From assembly GCA_963693305.1 (NCBI GenBank), contig OY855909.1:5134241-5198240 (forward strand): a stretch of 64,000 nucleotides of DNA, given 5' to 3'. This document shows positions 34,331-46,689 of this stretch, in pieces. The position numbers and the translations under genes are program-made. Position 1 is the first letter of the stretch. Every line of letters starts with the position of its first letter. The DNA is from Meandrina meandrites (Eukaryota > Cnidaria > Anthozoa > Scleractinia > Meandrinidae). A model generated the notes under the pieces. It saw only the letters and a list, made by a program, of their open reading frames with translations, was not told the DNA's origin and did no database searches.

Positions 34331-35645
34331 AGGAGTTAGAAAAACAAAGATTTTAATAAATTTAAATACTGCTCTACTTTTACTGATTTGTTTCAAATAG
34401 TTTTAAAACAATGAAATCCCTTGAAGTATTTCTTGAATCAGCTATATATTTATCCTACACGATCTTCCGAAGAAGTCACGAAAAAGTTGAGGCTGGGGTT
34501 TTAATTCTTTCCGAGCTACTCTTTCATTTTCTCCTGTAGGTTTTCAAGCTGTTAGTATTCCATGGTATTACAAACCTTTAGATAAGGCTGACAGGCGAAG
34601 GAAAGAGACTGGGCGACCAAAGCCACCAAGTGAGATCATTCACAAAGTAGAAGGGGCAATGACGAATGTCAAAGTCATAATGCGTGTCGGGCTTTGTTTG
34701 GATTTCGCTTCTGTTTGCGTATTTTTAGACGATCATGAATGGCACCGTTGCTTTTGTTTCTTTACTTTGTTTTGTTGTTTTGTTTACGCCACAAATTCGA
34801 CGAGAGGACACGCGTACGAGAGAAGAGTTTGATTCTGACCAACAGGGAGCTAGTGTTAAGACTCTTGTCAACATTTTCCTTCTGGTTTTATATGCCCAGC
34901 TTACGAAATAGACAACGATATGACTTATTTAAATTGCATTTTTGTGGGCAGACTATATGGTTTGGGTCATTTCGTCATTGTTTTGGAATGTAGTGTTGCC
35001 TCGACCATAGTTTGTAACTATGCCTCGACTAGGTCACAATTTCACAAAACCACAGAGTCGCCCTGCTGATAACAACTCCACAGGTGAAAAATACGGAAAA
35101 TGTGGAAGCACCATTGAATGAGCAAACACCCTCTAGATCTAGAATAAGTGTGTATTAGAAAACGTTGATCTGTTGAATTCAACAATGACCCGCTTCTCAC
35201 TCATACCGCTATAACAAGAAAAAAAAATATTTTATCAACTCTTATAGCTATTTACTAACTGTTCCACTATTTATAAACATAATTCATATAATTCATATAC
35301 TGCTCATCTTTTATTTTCAACAATGAATAGTTTTAAAACAATGCAACACCTTGAAGTATTTCTGGAATCAGCTATATGGAGGCTAGGATTTTTAATTCTT
35401 TCGAGCAACAGTTTCATTTTCCCCAGTTGGTTTTCAAGCTGTTAGCATTCCATGATATTGTAAAAAGGCTGGCAAGCGAATAAATGTAACTGTGGGCGGC
35501 TGACACCACCAAGAGAGTTCAGTCACAAAGTAGCAGGGGTTAATGACGACTAAAAGTCAGAATGCGTGTCGGGCTTTGTTTGGATTTCGCTTCTTTTTAC
35601 GTATTTTTTCTAGAATTCTGTCCGTTTGGTAGCTTCGCTTTGACT
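34331..35645. other. Decayed tandem relatives, no gene supported
   Basis: 34390-34700 and 35330-35570 are repeats of each other (TTTTAAAACAATG..., CCTTGAAGTATTTC, TTTTCAAGCTGTTAG). 34735-35000 resembles 27285-28040. It is a worn local duplication. Confidence 0.45.
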
Positions 35646-35985
35646 TTGTTTCCTTTCATTTACGCCGCGTCGCCTACTTAACAAGCTGTCTTGAAGAGCT
35701 TGCTCATTTCGCAGTGAAGCTCTGAGGGGCAGTAAGTACATTTTTGGATGCGCGTTTACCTTATACAGGATTTGAACTCAACTTTTTTTTAATTTCAGTA
35801 GCCACTTAACTGTGTTGAGTTTCTGGAGCAGAATCTCAAGCGAATTACATTCAAACGTCGGTAAGTTGCAATTGTACCGTTAGTTAAGTTGGCGTATAAC
35901 AATTTTGTCTCGAATTGAATTCTTTCACAGAAACTGCAAACGCAAATCTGTTTCTGAAGACTTTAGGGTTTTGCTTTGCTGCATG
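35646..35985 (+). ncRNA. Possible spliced non-coding transcript unit, copy 2
   Basis: Same design as 28880-29240: exon end at 35731 before GTAAGTA, 67-bp intron, a 62-nt exon (35799-35860) closed by GTAAGT, and an acceptor TTCTTTCACAG before 35931. The splice signals are preserved while flanking sequence has diverged. It lies 0.5 kb upstream of the peptide gene at 36513, from which it is separated by that gene's own promoter-like block. Confidence 0.35.
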
Positions 35986-36359
35986 CAAACATAGATATGA
36001 CCACTGACAGGGACTGGTTTTGCGCCAAGAAGAACAGCCGGATTTGCACAGAACTTGTATTAAACAGTCCGCCTTTCGACTTAAAATCAAACTGCGATTA
36101 GTAGCAGAAAAATTCAAGACGTGAGGATACTTCATAAAGTGTAAAGTGCTTTATCTTATATGAAAGCCATCGGAGTTGCAATAAGCATTAAAAAAGGTCT
36201 TCATTAATTCATAAGTCTATTCTTGTCCCCCTCTCCCTCCGCACTTGCGAAGCTTGGAAAAGGCTGGCTATCTACACGCCCCTGGTCATCAAACAATATT
36301 TTTAAATAGAAGCAGTAGAGCGTGAAAGTGCTTTGAAACTGCAGAAGGACAAACATTGG

Positions 36360-36369
36360 GGGAAACCCC
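36360..36369 (+). promoter_or_regulatory. kB-like site upstream of peptide gene
   Basis: GGGAAACCCC is followed by GTCCATAATTATCTCC and TGATTGGCTCC (an inverted CCAAT box), 144 bp before the ATG at 36513. It matches the 22.1 and 61.4 kb blocks. Confidence 0.45.
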
Positions 36370-36512
36370 GTCCATAATTATCTCCCATTCTGATTGGCTC
36401 CTTTTGCTTTCATCGATTTCATGTACGTGTGCCATTAGTGCTGTCGCTGGTGGGCGCTATACGTTCCGAGCAGAGCTAATCATATACTTGCTGAATCTAT
36501 TCTGCCAGGAGT

Positions 36513-36752
36513 ATGCATTCCATAACGATGCCTTCCATTCAAGATTTGGTGTGTGTTATGTTACTCTTTGTGATCCTGTATTACGTGATCAAAATGTACA
36601 GAGCTGTAATGAATTGGGAACCGAGAGTGGATCATCAACAACCTGTAAGAGCCAGGGGGCGAAACTACCGGAGGGAAATAAACGCAGAGAGAAACCATTA
36701 CAATCACCGTGACAATCACTATCCAACAGAACACGACGAACGGTGTGGTTGA
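36513..36752 (+). CDS. Small single-pass membrane peptide, family A (79 aa)
   Basis: Same length as the 1069 gene, with about nine substitutions, including T6M, C18Y and R21K in and around the helix and Y78C near the C-terminus. The SIQDLVCVMLLFVIL helix, WEPRVDHQQPVRAR and YPTEHDER are unchanged. The stop lies 4 nt before a GTGAGT donor, and the 3' exon starts at 36968 after cgtgcag. The upstream kB-like and CCAAT blocks are retained, so this is the best candidate for an expressed ancestral copy. Function unknown. Confidence 0.7.
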   Translation: MHSITMPSIQDLVCVMLLFVILYYVIKMYRAVMNWEPRVDHQQPVRARGRNYRREINAERNHYNHRDNHYPTEHDERCG

Positions 36753-37139
36753 ACAAGTGAGTATGAAGTTTTAATTTTCTAATTGAATGGCGCACATTTA
36801 TTAAGCCTCTCATTATTTTTTGTTTTATCTGTTTTCTTGTGAAGTGGGCGGCCGGGATGTCACAGTGCCCAACGTCAAAAACGTCGAACTATATTTTATA
36901 TTTTTGTCCTTCTTTTTAACTAGCAGCCAGATTTTGAGACTTTTTTATTATTTTTTTTTTCGTGCAGGACAAAGAAAAGGGTGCTCTGAGAGGAGAGCAG
37001 AGAACACTGGATTTTGCGGAAATTTAGCATCGCAGACTCACCGATCCAACAGATGACAGCAGCGAGAGCCGCTAGTTGTTGGACTGGCGATAGACTAAAC
37101 ATAGAATGCTGTACAAATTTTGCTAGACTACCACTAATG

Positions 37140-38110
37140 CCCATTTACTTATGCTAATATTGAACTTTCCGCAGCTTACGATTTCCTGTATTTTTATCTA
37201 CCCCATCCTTAACTTGAAGCAACTTTTCGTAATCATTGGAGCAAAAATGGAAAAAGTTCTGCCAGTGACTACACGTTAGAATAAGGCCTTCTCTTGATGT
37301 GCTTCTTTATTTTGCTTTCACCAGTTTTTATAATTGACCATTTCCATAAATAACACAACTAGTTAAACTGTTATTGATTAAAATTAAAAATGTCCGCATT
37401 CCTTGTGAGTTGTTGAAAAATATTCTGGCATATTATTAAGAATGTGGCTGATATATCGGATTCCCACACGGCAGTCATGTAAAACATTTTTTACTAAGCT
37501 TAATTTACTGATGGTTTCCCGTGTATAAATAAAGTTTTACATTACATTACATTTACATAATTGTACGTGAAGCACGCGTTGCATAAACAATTTCAATGTC
37601 TGCCTTGATATGAGGGTCATAGTTTAAAAACATTGTTTAATATCAGGCTTTCTAATAACAAAATTACTTCAGTTCAAAGTGATTTCTAGCGACACTCGAA
37701 CGCTAAAAACTCAAGAAACTTGAAAGTGGATGCCACATGCGACTTATTCAGATCTCGGCTTTCGCCATGCACTTATTAAAAAAAATATTTTTGTTTAGAT
37801 AAGGCCAAACAAAAAGGTTTCTCCACGGATACGTCATTGAAGGCGCTTTCAGAGTATTTTACTGTGCATACAGATGACACAGAAACATTTTAGTGATCAT
37901 TTAATTTTTGTGTAAAACGTTTCTGGATAGGGGGAATACTCAAAAGCTTGATTTCTCAGAGCTCTTTTGAATACTGTAACGGTTGGGTACATACCGATAC
38001 TAATATACACGGCATCTGCCTACGCATTCGAGCCGCTTACTGAGGAGATTTTGTGCTTCACCGACGGGAACTCAAAGTCTTCGTTTTAAATTCAAACTAC
38101 AGCTGAAACT
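37140..38110. other. Downstream block shared with 1.7-2.3, 7.7-8.8 and 23.1-23.5 kb
   Basis: Recurring phrases include TAAGGCCTTCTCTTGATGT, CATTTCCATAAATAACAC and GACTTATTCAGATCTCGGC. It is the non-coding trailer of the family A duplication unit. Confidence 0.5.
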
Positions 38111-38111
38111 A

Positions 38112-38306
38112 CAGTCAACTCTCCTTATAGCGGCGGACACGCTTAGGACTTCGTTTAGTGTCCGTATTAGCGACAGTCCGTAATAGCAGGAGTCATTTCC
38201 AGTCAAAACCTCTATAAGTCTATTGGTCTATAGCCGAGGATTTGAATTTTGTCAGTAATAAAAAGTGTCCGTAATAGCGGGGTGTCCGCAAGACGAGAGT
38301 TGACTG
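38112..38306. mobile_element. pogo/Tigger-like MITE with TA target site
   Basis: Ends CAGTCAACTCTC and GAGAGTTGACTG are inverted and flanked by TA on both sides. Internal AGTGTCCG and CCGTAATAGCG repeats are typical of these short elements. No ORF. Confidence 0.75.
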
Positions 38307-39005
38307 TATGCAGAAGGAGAACAATAGGATTTTAGGCGGGTCAGTAATTATAATCGGATTTTTCTAGCAACAAGACTTCAAAATTTAACGAAGTAGCGTT
38401 TTTCTTTATTACCGGCGCCATCCGAAGGCTGGATCAGGTCAAAAAATGTTGTCCGTTCCCTTTCTTTTTTTAACGTCTCGTTTCCAGGGCACCGCTTTCT
38501 GCTTCGACCAGATAAACTTTGAAATTCAATGTCGAACCGCCAACTAATTGCTTAGATTACAATCTGTTCCCACGGCGATAAGTTGTCAACACAAGGATAA
38601 GAACAATGCTTACAGATCGAACAACTGATATTTACAATGCAAGGAATGTTTCCAAGTTTCTTGACTTAAAAGGAACTGTCATAACGAAAGCATGTTGTTG
38701 TAGTGTGTTCCATGGATTCTGTTTTTTTCGGTGTAACTGTCACTGTGTTTCTTACCCTATAAACTATACGGTGACATAGCAACAGTACTTTTGTTAATTC
38801 TTATCACCTCTTCTCTTGATTTAGTGATGTTGTGAGGATAAATTTCATTTTGGTCACTCTTGAGTCTTAATATTTTTGTAACGCCAAAGCTACAACGCAG
38901 CGGCTGCTGACGAACATGTAAATTACAGCCATTTTCTTCGCTATTTTCGGCCGGCCCGGGCTTAGACTCTGGACCCGCTAATTGGATGAACTCTACCGAA
39001 TGAAA

Positions 39006-39286
39006 TACCGTAAATTTCCGGTTATAAGCCCTGGGCTTATACAACTTCGTAAGGGTTTTTGGGTGGGCTTATAAACGGAGGGGCTTATATCCGGGGGAGC
39101 TTATAAGCCCGGCTTATAAGCGGAATAAAAAAAGCGTTTCGGAACGAGCCACGACAGTGTTGATCATAATATGTTTTTACGGGGGGGCTTATAACCGGAT
39201 GTATTTTCTTGTTTCCAAGTTGATGGGCCTATAACCGGGAGGGCTTATAAGCGGGGGGGGGGACTTTTAACCGGAATTTTACGGTA
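39006..39286. mobile_element. MITE with TACCGTAAA ends
   Basis: The left end TACCGTAAATTTCCGGTTAT is inverted at the right (TTTTAACCGGAATTTTACGG, then TA). GGCTTATAA-type motifs repeat inside. TA flanks fit a mariner/pogo-type element. No ORF. Confidence 0.75.
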
Positions 39287-40608
39287 TTCTGCTAGGTTCT
39301 GCTAAATAGGAAACATTCAATCTTGCTTGACACGTGATTCCGCGCGAACGTACGCAATAAACAGTGTAGCAGTGTAGTAGTGTTTAACTCGCACAAAATC
39401 GTTATCAAATCTCGCTTTCAAACACAGACTTTAACTTTTACACAGGGCTACGCTGTTTGATAACTGGTCATAACTTTAAAATGGTTGAGAATTCAATCGA
39501 CTAACGATTCAAACCTTTTGTTCAAACGACGTGTGCTATGTGTGCAAGATAAACGTTGACATTCAATGCCGAACCGCCAACTAATTGCTTAGATTACAAT
39601 CTATCTTTAACCCCGATACAATCTGTTCCCACGGCGAAATTAAATAACAGGCAGTCAAAAACTTCGAAAAAACTGCAGGTGGATGCCGGTAGTGGTATGA
39701 AGATTGAAAGCATCCAACTAGTAGACATATTAAAAGACCAATTTATAGTTTAAGAAAGAGCTTATCAGCGTCAGTAAAATAAGCTCAAACCAAACTTGAG
39801 AACAGTAGCTAACAGTGATAAAATTCTCTTCACACCGCGCGCCATTAAAACATGAAGACTTCCTAGAAAATATAAACTTAACAACACCACAGATACTTTG
39901 ACAACTGGTGGGTTTTTAATTCTGTACAACTAAAAATTGCAACTAAAAATTCTGTACAACTAAAAATTGCATCAATTCGATTGCACAGTTTCAGAAAAGC
40001 GGTAATTCGAGATGATAAAAATATTTGCACATCACAGCTGCATAAACAGCACGAAATCCCTAATCAATCAACAGAATTTCTAAACTAATACTAAATTGAC
40101 ACAAGCAATGCTTGCCACACTTACTTTTACTAATACTCCATTATATTTCTGAAGGAATGTAGTAATTATCTATCGAAACCTTCAAAACAAAACGGCTTCA
40201 ACAAAGACGAAAGTCGCCGTGAAAGAGTGCTATCAGATAACAATCACTTCTGTCTCAAATCTGTTAACATCTAAAGACGTTCGCTTCGAAAGCCTAAAAA
40301 TCGAAACAATTGAAAGAAACTTTGTTTCAGATTTAATTTCCTTTTAGATTAAGCAAAGAATTTTTCGAAAAGCGACAAAACATTAAGATGGAATTCTGCA
40401 CTGCAAGCGTGTTCAAATTTGCACGGTATTCACGCTAAAAAAGCAAAAGTTTCAATTGATTTTAGCAGATGGCTTTTGCAGTCAAATTTTTCACTTGATA
40501 ACTTACCCGGGGGGGGGGGGGGAATACTACCCTAAATTTCGGATAGGGGTGTGCCGCGAACGTTCTCGAACCCTGACCCTATCTAAGGATAAAGAAAACG
40601 AAAATTAA

Positions 40609-43600
40609 AGGGACTGTATCATCTGTGGCGCATGTGCGCGACGGAGCGAGCTCTCTTGAAAGCATTCTCGTCCCCAGAGCTACTCGTTTTATTTGTGCCG
40701 TTACGAGTAGCTCTGGACGCAGGAATAAATTCGAATTTTTTCATTGGTTGATGAAGAATGAATGCGCACCACGAAACAAAATTTTACACTACTACGCACG
40801 GCACTCTGCTTCCGGACCGGAAATTACCAGGGAAAAAAATTCTTAGAAAAATTATGGCGACCGGCAATCGATGAATCGCACGAAACTGTTATCGATACGT
40901 GGCTGTTGTATAGAAGCAGAAGATGACCTGTGTGAGCTAGGTTTCAAACGTTTAGCACTATCAGCAGATTTAAAATCTGTCTTCGATCTTCCAAACTGCT
41001 GTAGGCGGTATGTTTTTAAAAACTCGTGTTTTTATTTTTCCATTGACTGATTTCGTGGAATATTGAAGCCTTGAGAGTCTGACAAAGTTTAGAAATTCAA
41101 CAGAACTCTACTCTATCACGTCTCCCAAAATCAAAATCCCTTTTCTGCCCCCATACAATGTTGAATGTTGTTCTGTACACTCTGTTGTCGTTGCATGGTC
41201 TTGATCAGTTGATGTTGCAAAAAGGTTTGTATCGATCTTGAAATTGTTTCTATTATCGTGCAAACTTGCGCTGTGGATTATATATATTACCTTGAATGCT
41301 TACAGAAGTACATTGTGCAATATATATCGGATTGTTAAGGTACAAAAGAAAATAGATTATCTTACAAGTATGTTTATCAGCATACTAGATTGAAGATTTA
41401 TGTAACATATATACTAGAACATTTCTTACATGTTCAGCAGACCACCACCATCATTTCAAGACTTTCAACTCAGTAAGCTTTATCAGTGTTAAATAAATAT
41501 ACAGCTGTGGGTTGAGTGTTTATAGTAAGAACAAGGAATATCAAAGTGTAGTTGTTAAAAATGTCCAGGGAAAAAAAATATATAAAAAAAATTTTTGGTT
41601 CCATCATGGAACCACTTACTTGTTTTCCAACATTGCTTATACTGTGGAGGTGTAACACAGTTTATGTCTTCAAAGACTGCAGGGATCTGCAGGAACTGGC
41701 ATAATTTGGCCTTTGCACCACTTGGCATAAGGGGAGACAGGTGAAGGAAGGAAATAATAAGATTTAAAACAAACAAGTGCTCTTGAGAGTAACCTTGACA
41801 ATTCTAGAGTTATTAAAGGCTATTTGCCCCAGTGACCCTGTTCACCTTGATTTATTTAGTGCTGCATTGACATATTAATCTATAGCTGATGTCAAACCTG
41901 TTTGCAATTCTCCCAATATTTGAGATGAGATGTTTGCCGTGGAGTTGAAGCACAAAAACTGAGAATAACCAGACCCTGTCAACTGCAAGCCTAGGGCATA
42001 GTGTTGCATAATCTTTCATAGTAGTGCTGCCTTATGACCATTCATGATATTTATGGGCAAAGGGATGGCTCATGGGTAAAATGGGTCAGGTTCCCCCTAT
42101 CTGTTCTCGCAAAATAGAAAATTCATAGGTTCACCTTTCCCAAGTGAAGGGGCATTTTTTGTCCCCTGCATTTCAGTGTATTTGATAACCTAAGAAACAA
42201 GAAAGTGGGCTATGGAGTAACATGAAGACTTGCGTTGGCATCTGTGGACAGGTGACTATTTTCATTTAATTTAACAAAATGATACCAAATGTTTCAAAAT
42301 ATATCCTGTTAACCCTGTTTCCTCTTAAATAATTTTACAACAGCAGCTCACTTCAGATTTAAGAATTTAATTTTATTATAAATTAAGTATTTGCTGTCTC
42401 AGTATTTAGGTGGAGTGCACACAATTTTAATAAATTGCCAAGTAATGTTGCACTGGCATATAAGTAATGAACATCTGTCAGAAAGTTTTTGTAATTACCA
42501 AGTGATTGTTATCTCAAGTGGCCCCTTCAGGGTCATCCTGAAAAAGTAGAAAAAAGTCAAGTTCTTAAACTGATTTCTCACCCATTTCTATATGCACAAG
42601 AATTATTCAGTACAAATACTGACTCCTCTTCATTGTGAGTGGTCCTCTTTCCCATAATTTATTGAGCTTATAAGTTATAGCCAAATCTGAGTCCTAAATT
42701 TTTCGTAGAAAAATATTTTTGCATGAAGTATATGGTTCAAAATATCACTGGAAAATCTGAAGGAGGTTCTAATTATTTTGGGGTGATGAAAAATATTTTA
42801 ACATTTTCACTCATATTAAAAAACACACAGAAAACAGATCCACTTTCAACCCCTCCTGCTTGAAATTAATATTTCCCAGTTTGATTTTTCCCCTCACCTG
42901 TTCACTTTAATTATAAAATTTAAAACATAAGGACAGAAAATCAATCTTAATTCAAAGGGAAGGCAGTCTTGTGGAACTACGAATCGCAATTAGAAGACAA
43001 GATTTTCAAATGCAATACCATAAGACTGATATTATATTTTCTTTGCAATATCTTTAATTTACAGTGCTAAATCTATCCACTCAATTAACGAACACGTCTA
43101 AAGTGGCTTTTCAAAAACACTCGAAGGGGTCTGAGATTGTCCGTTTTTAACAATCTTGTTATATGGAACAGTACGACTTTCTAGAATTCCACATCAACAT
43201 ACAAAATTCATCTGACATTTGTACTTCTTTCAAACCTGATTAAAGAAAATTGGACGTTTCGACATCCGTTGATAAAACACAAAAATAATACCGCTTGAAC
43301 TCGGCAACGACGACTAAGGGGGCTTTCTGTTCACTTTTCAGATCGCTTAAATTCTCGATCGTCCAGCATAAATGAAAATCAACGACTCTTTTGATCGCTT
43401 TGTTGACGTCTTCTCACGATCAGCCATTCAAATAAACTCTCTCCCCTCCCCCTCCCGCTGGATTAACATGTGAGCATGAGCAGTTGTGTCGAAAGCTACC
43501 ACACATGCGCTAACGGATGTCAGAAAATTTCTGACATCCGGTAGTGGCTGCGTCCAGAGCCCTCCGTTTCGCCGACCACGTGACCAAAAGAAACGGAGGG

Positions 43601-44756
43601 CTCTGGGGACGAGAATGTCTTGAAAGCGTAGGGTAAACTACTTCAAGTTTGTCGGGAGAATCGTTTTCTGTTTCCATCGAGTTATATCTCTGCCATCCTT
43701 GTGAAGTTTGTGTAGAAATTTATTGTCGAACTTTCCTCATCGTTCACAGAACCTTTTTGCCTAGTTATTTTTCAGGCTTTTCGCTTTTAGAGCAAGTTTT
43801 GTGCACAGCTACGTGGATGTATTATACCTTTGCATGACAGCCATTGAAGTGGCAGCGGCCTTGAAATGTTTTGCGACAACAACGCCACGAAACTCGAGGT
43901 TTTGGAAAGGCGCCATCTGGTGATTTGGCTAGATAGCATATTCTGGTCATTGGCTGTGTGGGTCGCTGAAAAGATACCTAAATTGTGGAGAAAAGATCAG
44001 TCGTTTGCAAGTGATGTTTCACCGAACACAGCGAGAGACGCAACACTTCGCAGTGTTGTGTTTGCCGTAACATCAACGCCTTTTAACGGTAGGCTTTGTC
44101 GGTCGAAACATATCCGCTCGTTCTATATTGCAGAATTTATTTCGCTCGCCCTTTATAGCCCATTTAGCAAAGAGTTCAATACCAAGGACATTGTTTTGTT
44201 TTGTTTTACTTGGCGTCGCAGTGATTCGCGATGATCAAACAATTTATGGAAAACATGCTTCTATGCGGTCACGGATCGTTTGGGTCGCATTTGCTATTTT
44301 GAACATGAGAATAGTGGTACATGACGTTTTAAATCTTTAGCGTTTGGAATCTCTTTTCCTGTTTGTAGAGCGCTAGAACTATAAAATTAAATTTTGATAT
44401 ATTTTGTTTGTGTATGTTCTGTATGTTGTCTGCGTTCGCTAAAAGCAACACGCTAAGCTCAAACACTACACATCTGTGCAAAAGACTTCGCCTCTAACAT
44501 CTTTACTGAAGCGAACAAATAACATTATCTTACATTAGCTTTATTTGCAAGGCTGAATTTTGCCGAGTTTGATTTTATGCGACCAGACTTTATCATTTAT
44601 CGGCATGTTATCGTAATTATCATATCCCGTAGAGCTTGACTACGTGCTCTCGCGTCCTGTTTCTTATCGTATTACGGCGCGAAACAATAGAATTTTGACA
44701 GATGTAACGCCAACTAATAACCCCAGTGCGCAGAATCACCAGCTGACACAGTCCCT
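40609..44756. mobile_element. 4.1-kb DNA element with TTAA target duplication
   Basis: Terminal inverted repeats AGGGACTGTATCATCTG and CAGCTGACACAGTCCCT (17 bp, 3 mismatches) are flanked by TTAA (40605-40608 and 44757-44760). Subterminal pieces are also inverted (CATTCTCGTCCCCAGAGC near 40658 against its complement near 43599). No intact transposase is seen. Open frames at 40625-40846 and 43866-44234 have no recognised domain, and a possible exon ends at a GTATGT donor near 41008. The TTAA duplication suggests piggyBac or Kolobok type. The interior between 41.1 and 43.5 kb is otherwise featureless and AT-rich. Confidence 0.75.
43514..43606. repeat. Two adjacent strong hairpins
   Basis: 43514-43540 is a 13-bp-arm palindrome (CGGATGTCAGAAA) with a one-base centre. 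43554-43606 has perfect 17-bp arms (CCAGAGCCCTCCGTTTC) around a 19-base loop that includes CACGTG. A related 14-bp hairpin (CCAGAGCTACTCGT) lies at about 40673-40715. Confidence 0.8.
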
Positions 44757-45227
44757 TTAATACCCTTTCTAAGGCCCAAACCCGAAAATTGACACCCTAT
44801 TCAAGGGGAGGAGAAGCATTGCGTGACGACTCAAATAACGGCTAACCGCGCACGGCAAAGCTCAAATCTTTCAAAATCGCTTTGTTAATACTTACTGACG
44901 GATAGTTCAGTTTTAACAGACCATTTTTTTCGTTCAGCTGGGCGTTTATTTGAGGTGATAGAATTTAGCTACCCTATCTAAGGATCACACCGGGAACACA
45001 ATGCCAAAAGGAACAAAAGTGATACCCTATTTAAGGACCGAGAACCTCAAAAAACATACCCTATCCCGCGGCACATACCTATATAGCCCGCATATGGGAG
45101 TACCCCCCCCCCCCCCCGGGATAACTTACCGATCCTTAAAAAATTAGACTGAATACTGAAGTCTTAAAAACCTGGATAAGTCCGTAAACACATTATACAT
45201 ATCGTATGCGCCAAAGCCCAAGACATG

Positions 45228-45283
45228 TAGCCTGCGTTGCAGCCGAACTAAACCGAGGTTTAGTTCGGTTGCAACGCAGGCTA
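45228..45283. repeat. 27-bp-arm palindrome
   Basis: TAGCCTGCGTTGCA begins the left arm and its inverse TGCAACGCAGGCTA ends the right arm; the two 27-bp arms meet with only a 2-base centre and one mismatch. Probably a tiny palindromic MITE. Confidence 0.8.
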
Positions 45284-45680
45284 TAAAGACACGTCGCCTC
45301 GTTGCCGTCATAAATCCTTCACCAGCAAGGTTTTAGCACTCTGTAATTCAGAATCTTCCACTTTGGAGCCACACGGAAATTGATTGGTGTTTCGTCTTTA
45401 CATTTTAAGCCCCAGAGAGGTGAATATTTTCCGTGTTCAGAAGGAAAAACAACATGGCCATTGACGATCGTTGAAATCGGTCCGAACTCGAGGAAAAGAC
45501 GACTGCCGAGGTACCAACGTCAGGTCCATCGAAATTTAATTGATTGATCACAACGAGAAATCGATTGCATTATTCGTGATCTTATTGGCTCCCGAAGCTT
45601 GTATTGTTACATTACAACATGACCGCAAAGAGGATGCCGGTATCTAGGATACGGCATCCACAAAAAGTTGTCTATACCAC

Positions 45681-46045
45681 AGGCTTCCCAAGCTCAAAAG
45701 TCGTCTTTTTGATGTGTTTTTGAGAGCCCTTCGGGCGGCCGACTCTACATACGTGGTGTATGCAACAGCTTGTGTATATAGAGAAATGTATGGGAAAATC
45801 ACGGATTCTCTAAAATCGGGTAAATAACTATCTATTTTGAAATAAAGTTTACCTACCTCAAATGTGTCGCTTACTTGTGTCTTGTGCTGAATTTGAAGCC
45901 ATTCCGACGCACGACTTCAAATAACTTCGCTAAATGGCATTTCTCTATATACACAAGCTCTCGCATACACCACGTATGTAGAGTCGGCCGCCCGAAGGGC
46001 TCTCAAAAACACATCAAAAAGACGACTTTTGAGCTTCGGAAGCCT
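45681..46045. mobile_element. MITE with about 107-bp inverted arms
   Basis: Arms 45681-45788 and 45939-46045 are inverted copies containing GAGAGCCCTTCGGGCGGCC and GTGTATATAGAGAAATG, around a 150-bp loop. No ORF of its own. A worn hairpin (GGATGCCG/CGGCATCC) lies just upstream at about 45631-45661. Confidence 0.75.
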
Positions 46046-46200
46046 GTATCTACACAAGGATAAGAACAATGCTTACAGATTGAACAACTGATATTTACAT
46101 CGTCCTCCCTTTCGGCAGCATTTTTACCATTTGGTATACTAGTTCTACTTTTAAAGCGTGTTAGAAAACTTAACCTGCCATTCACCAACCGACATCCGTC

Positions 46201-46686
46201 GTGTTCAGTTCGCTGTGTCTAATCAGAAAGGTACAACAGACGCCAGATCGTTCCAAAAATTCAACAGAATCGCCCAAAAAGATTTCTTCGACTATTTCAG
46301 CTGAAAAACAATCTTCCGCGACATCTATCAAACGGCCATCGTCCACACAAAAATGGGAAGCACCAGGAGACACTTTCGGGCCGAAAGTCGCATTGGTCGA
46401 AGAAACCACTATCGGATATGTCCACGACCTATCCAAACCCAGAAGAAATCAAGGGAAATACTCTGGATTGCTGCACCTTTCTACTCCAAACAGCGACAAA
46501 GAACGTCGAGGCCCTGCTCTATAGCCCCATAAAAGACCTCTACTTCTTCAAAGTCAAGAAAGACACGTTCCTACTAAGCTCACTAGCTTTACCTACACTC
46601 AAGCGAAAGATAAAATTATCGTCTATGACAGATTGGATCACTCAAGGTTTCTGGTTTCTTGACGATCGAGAACGTGAAAACTGGTA
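46201..46686 (+). pseudogene. Decayed OB-fold-like protein fragment
   Basis: Three overlapping frames give consecutive pieces: GYVHDLSKPRRNQGK, then CCTFLLQTATKNVEALLYSPIK, then RPLLLQSQERHVPTKLTSFTY followed by KDKIIVYDR. Read as one chain with frameshifts this resembles a protein type I recall from cnidarian predictions (GYVH..., LQT, FSP, PVKL..F, IIVND). The assignment is from memory of the pattern and is not certain. It is clearly not intact. Confidence 0.4.
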
Positions 46687-46689
46687 GGT

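Larger units (their letters stand above)
40506..45120. mobile_element. hAT-like MITE interrupted by a larger element
   Basis: The two halves (40506-40604 and 44761-45120) match the intact MITE at 25105-25523. ATAACTTA flanks both sides (40498-40505 and 45121-45128), an 8-bp target duplication. The middle is the insertion at 40609-44756. Confidence 0.8.

Noticed and set aside
35884..36135. Minus-strand frame starting MKYPHVLNFSAT, also at 60832-61077
   Set aside because: Only the first dozen residues agree; the frames then diverge by indels, as expected of non-coding duplicates.
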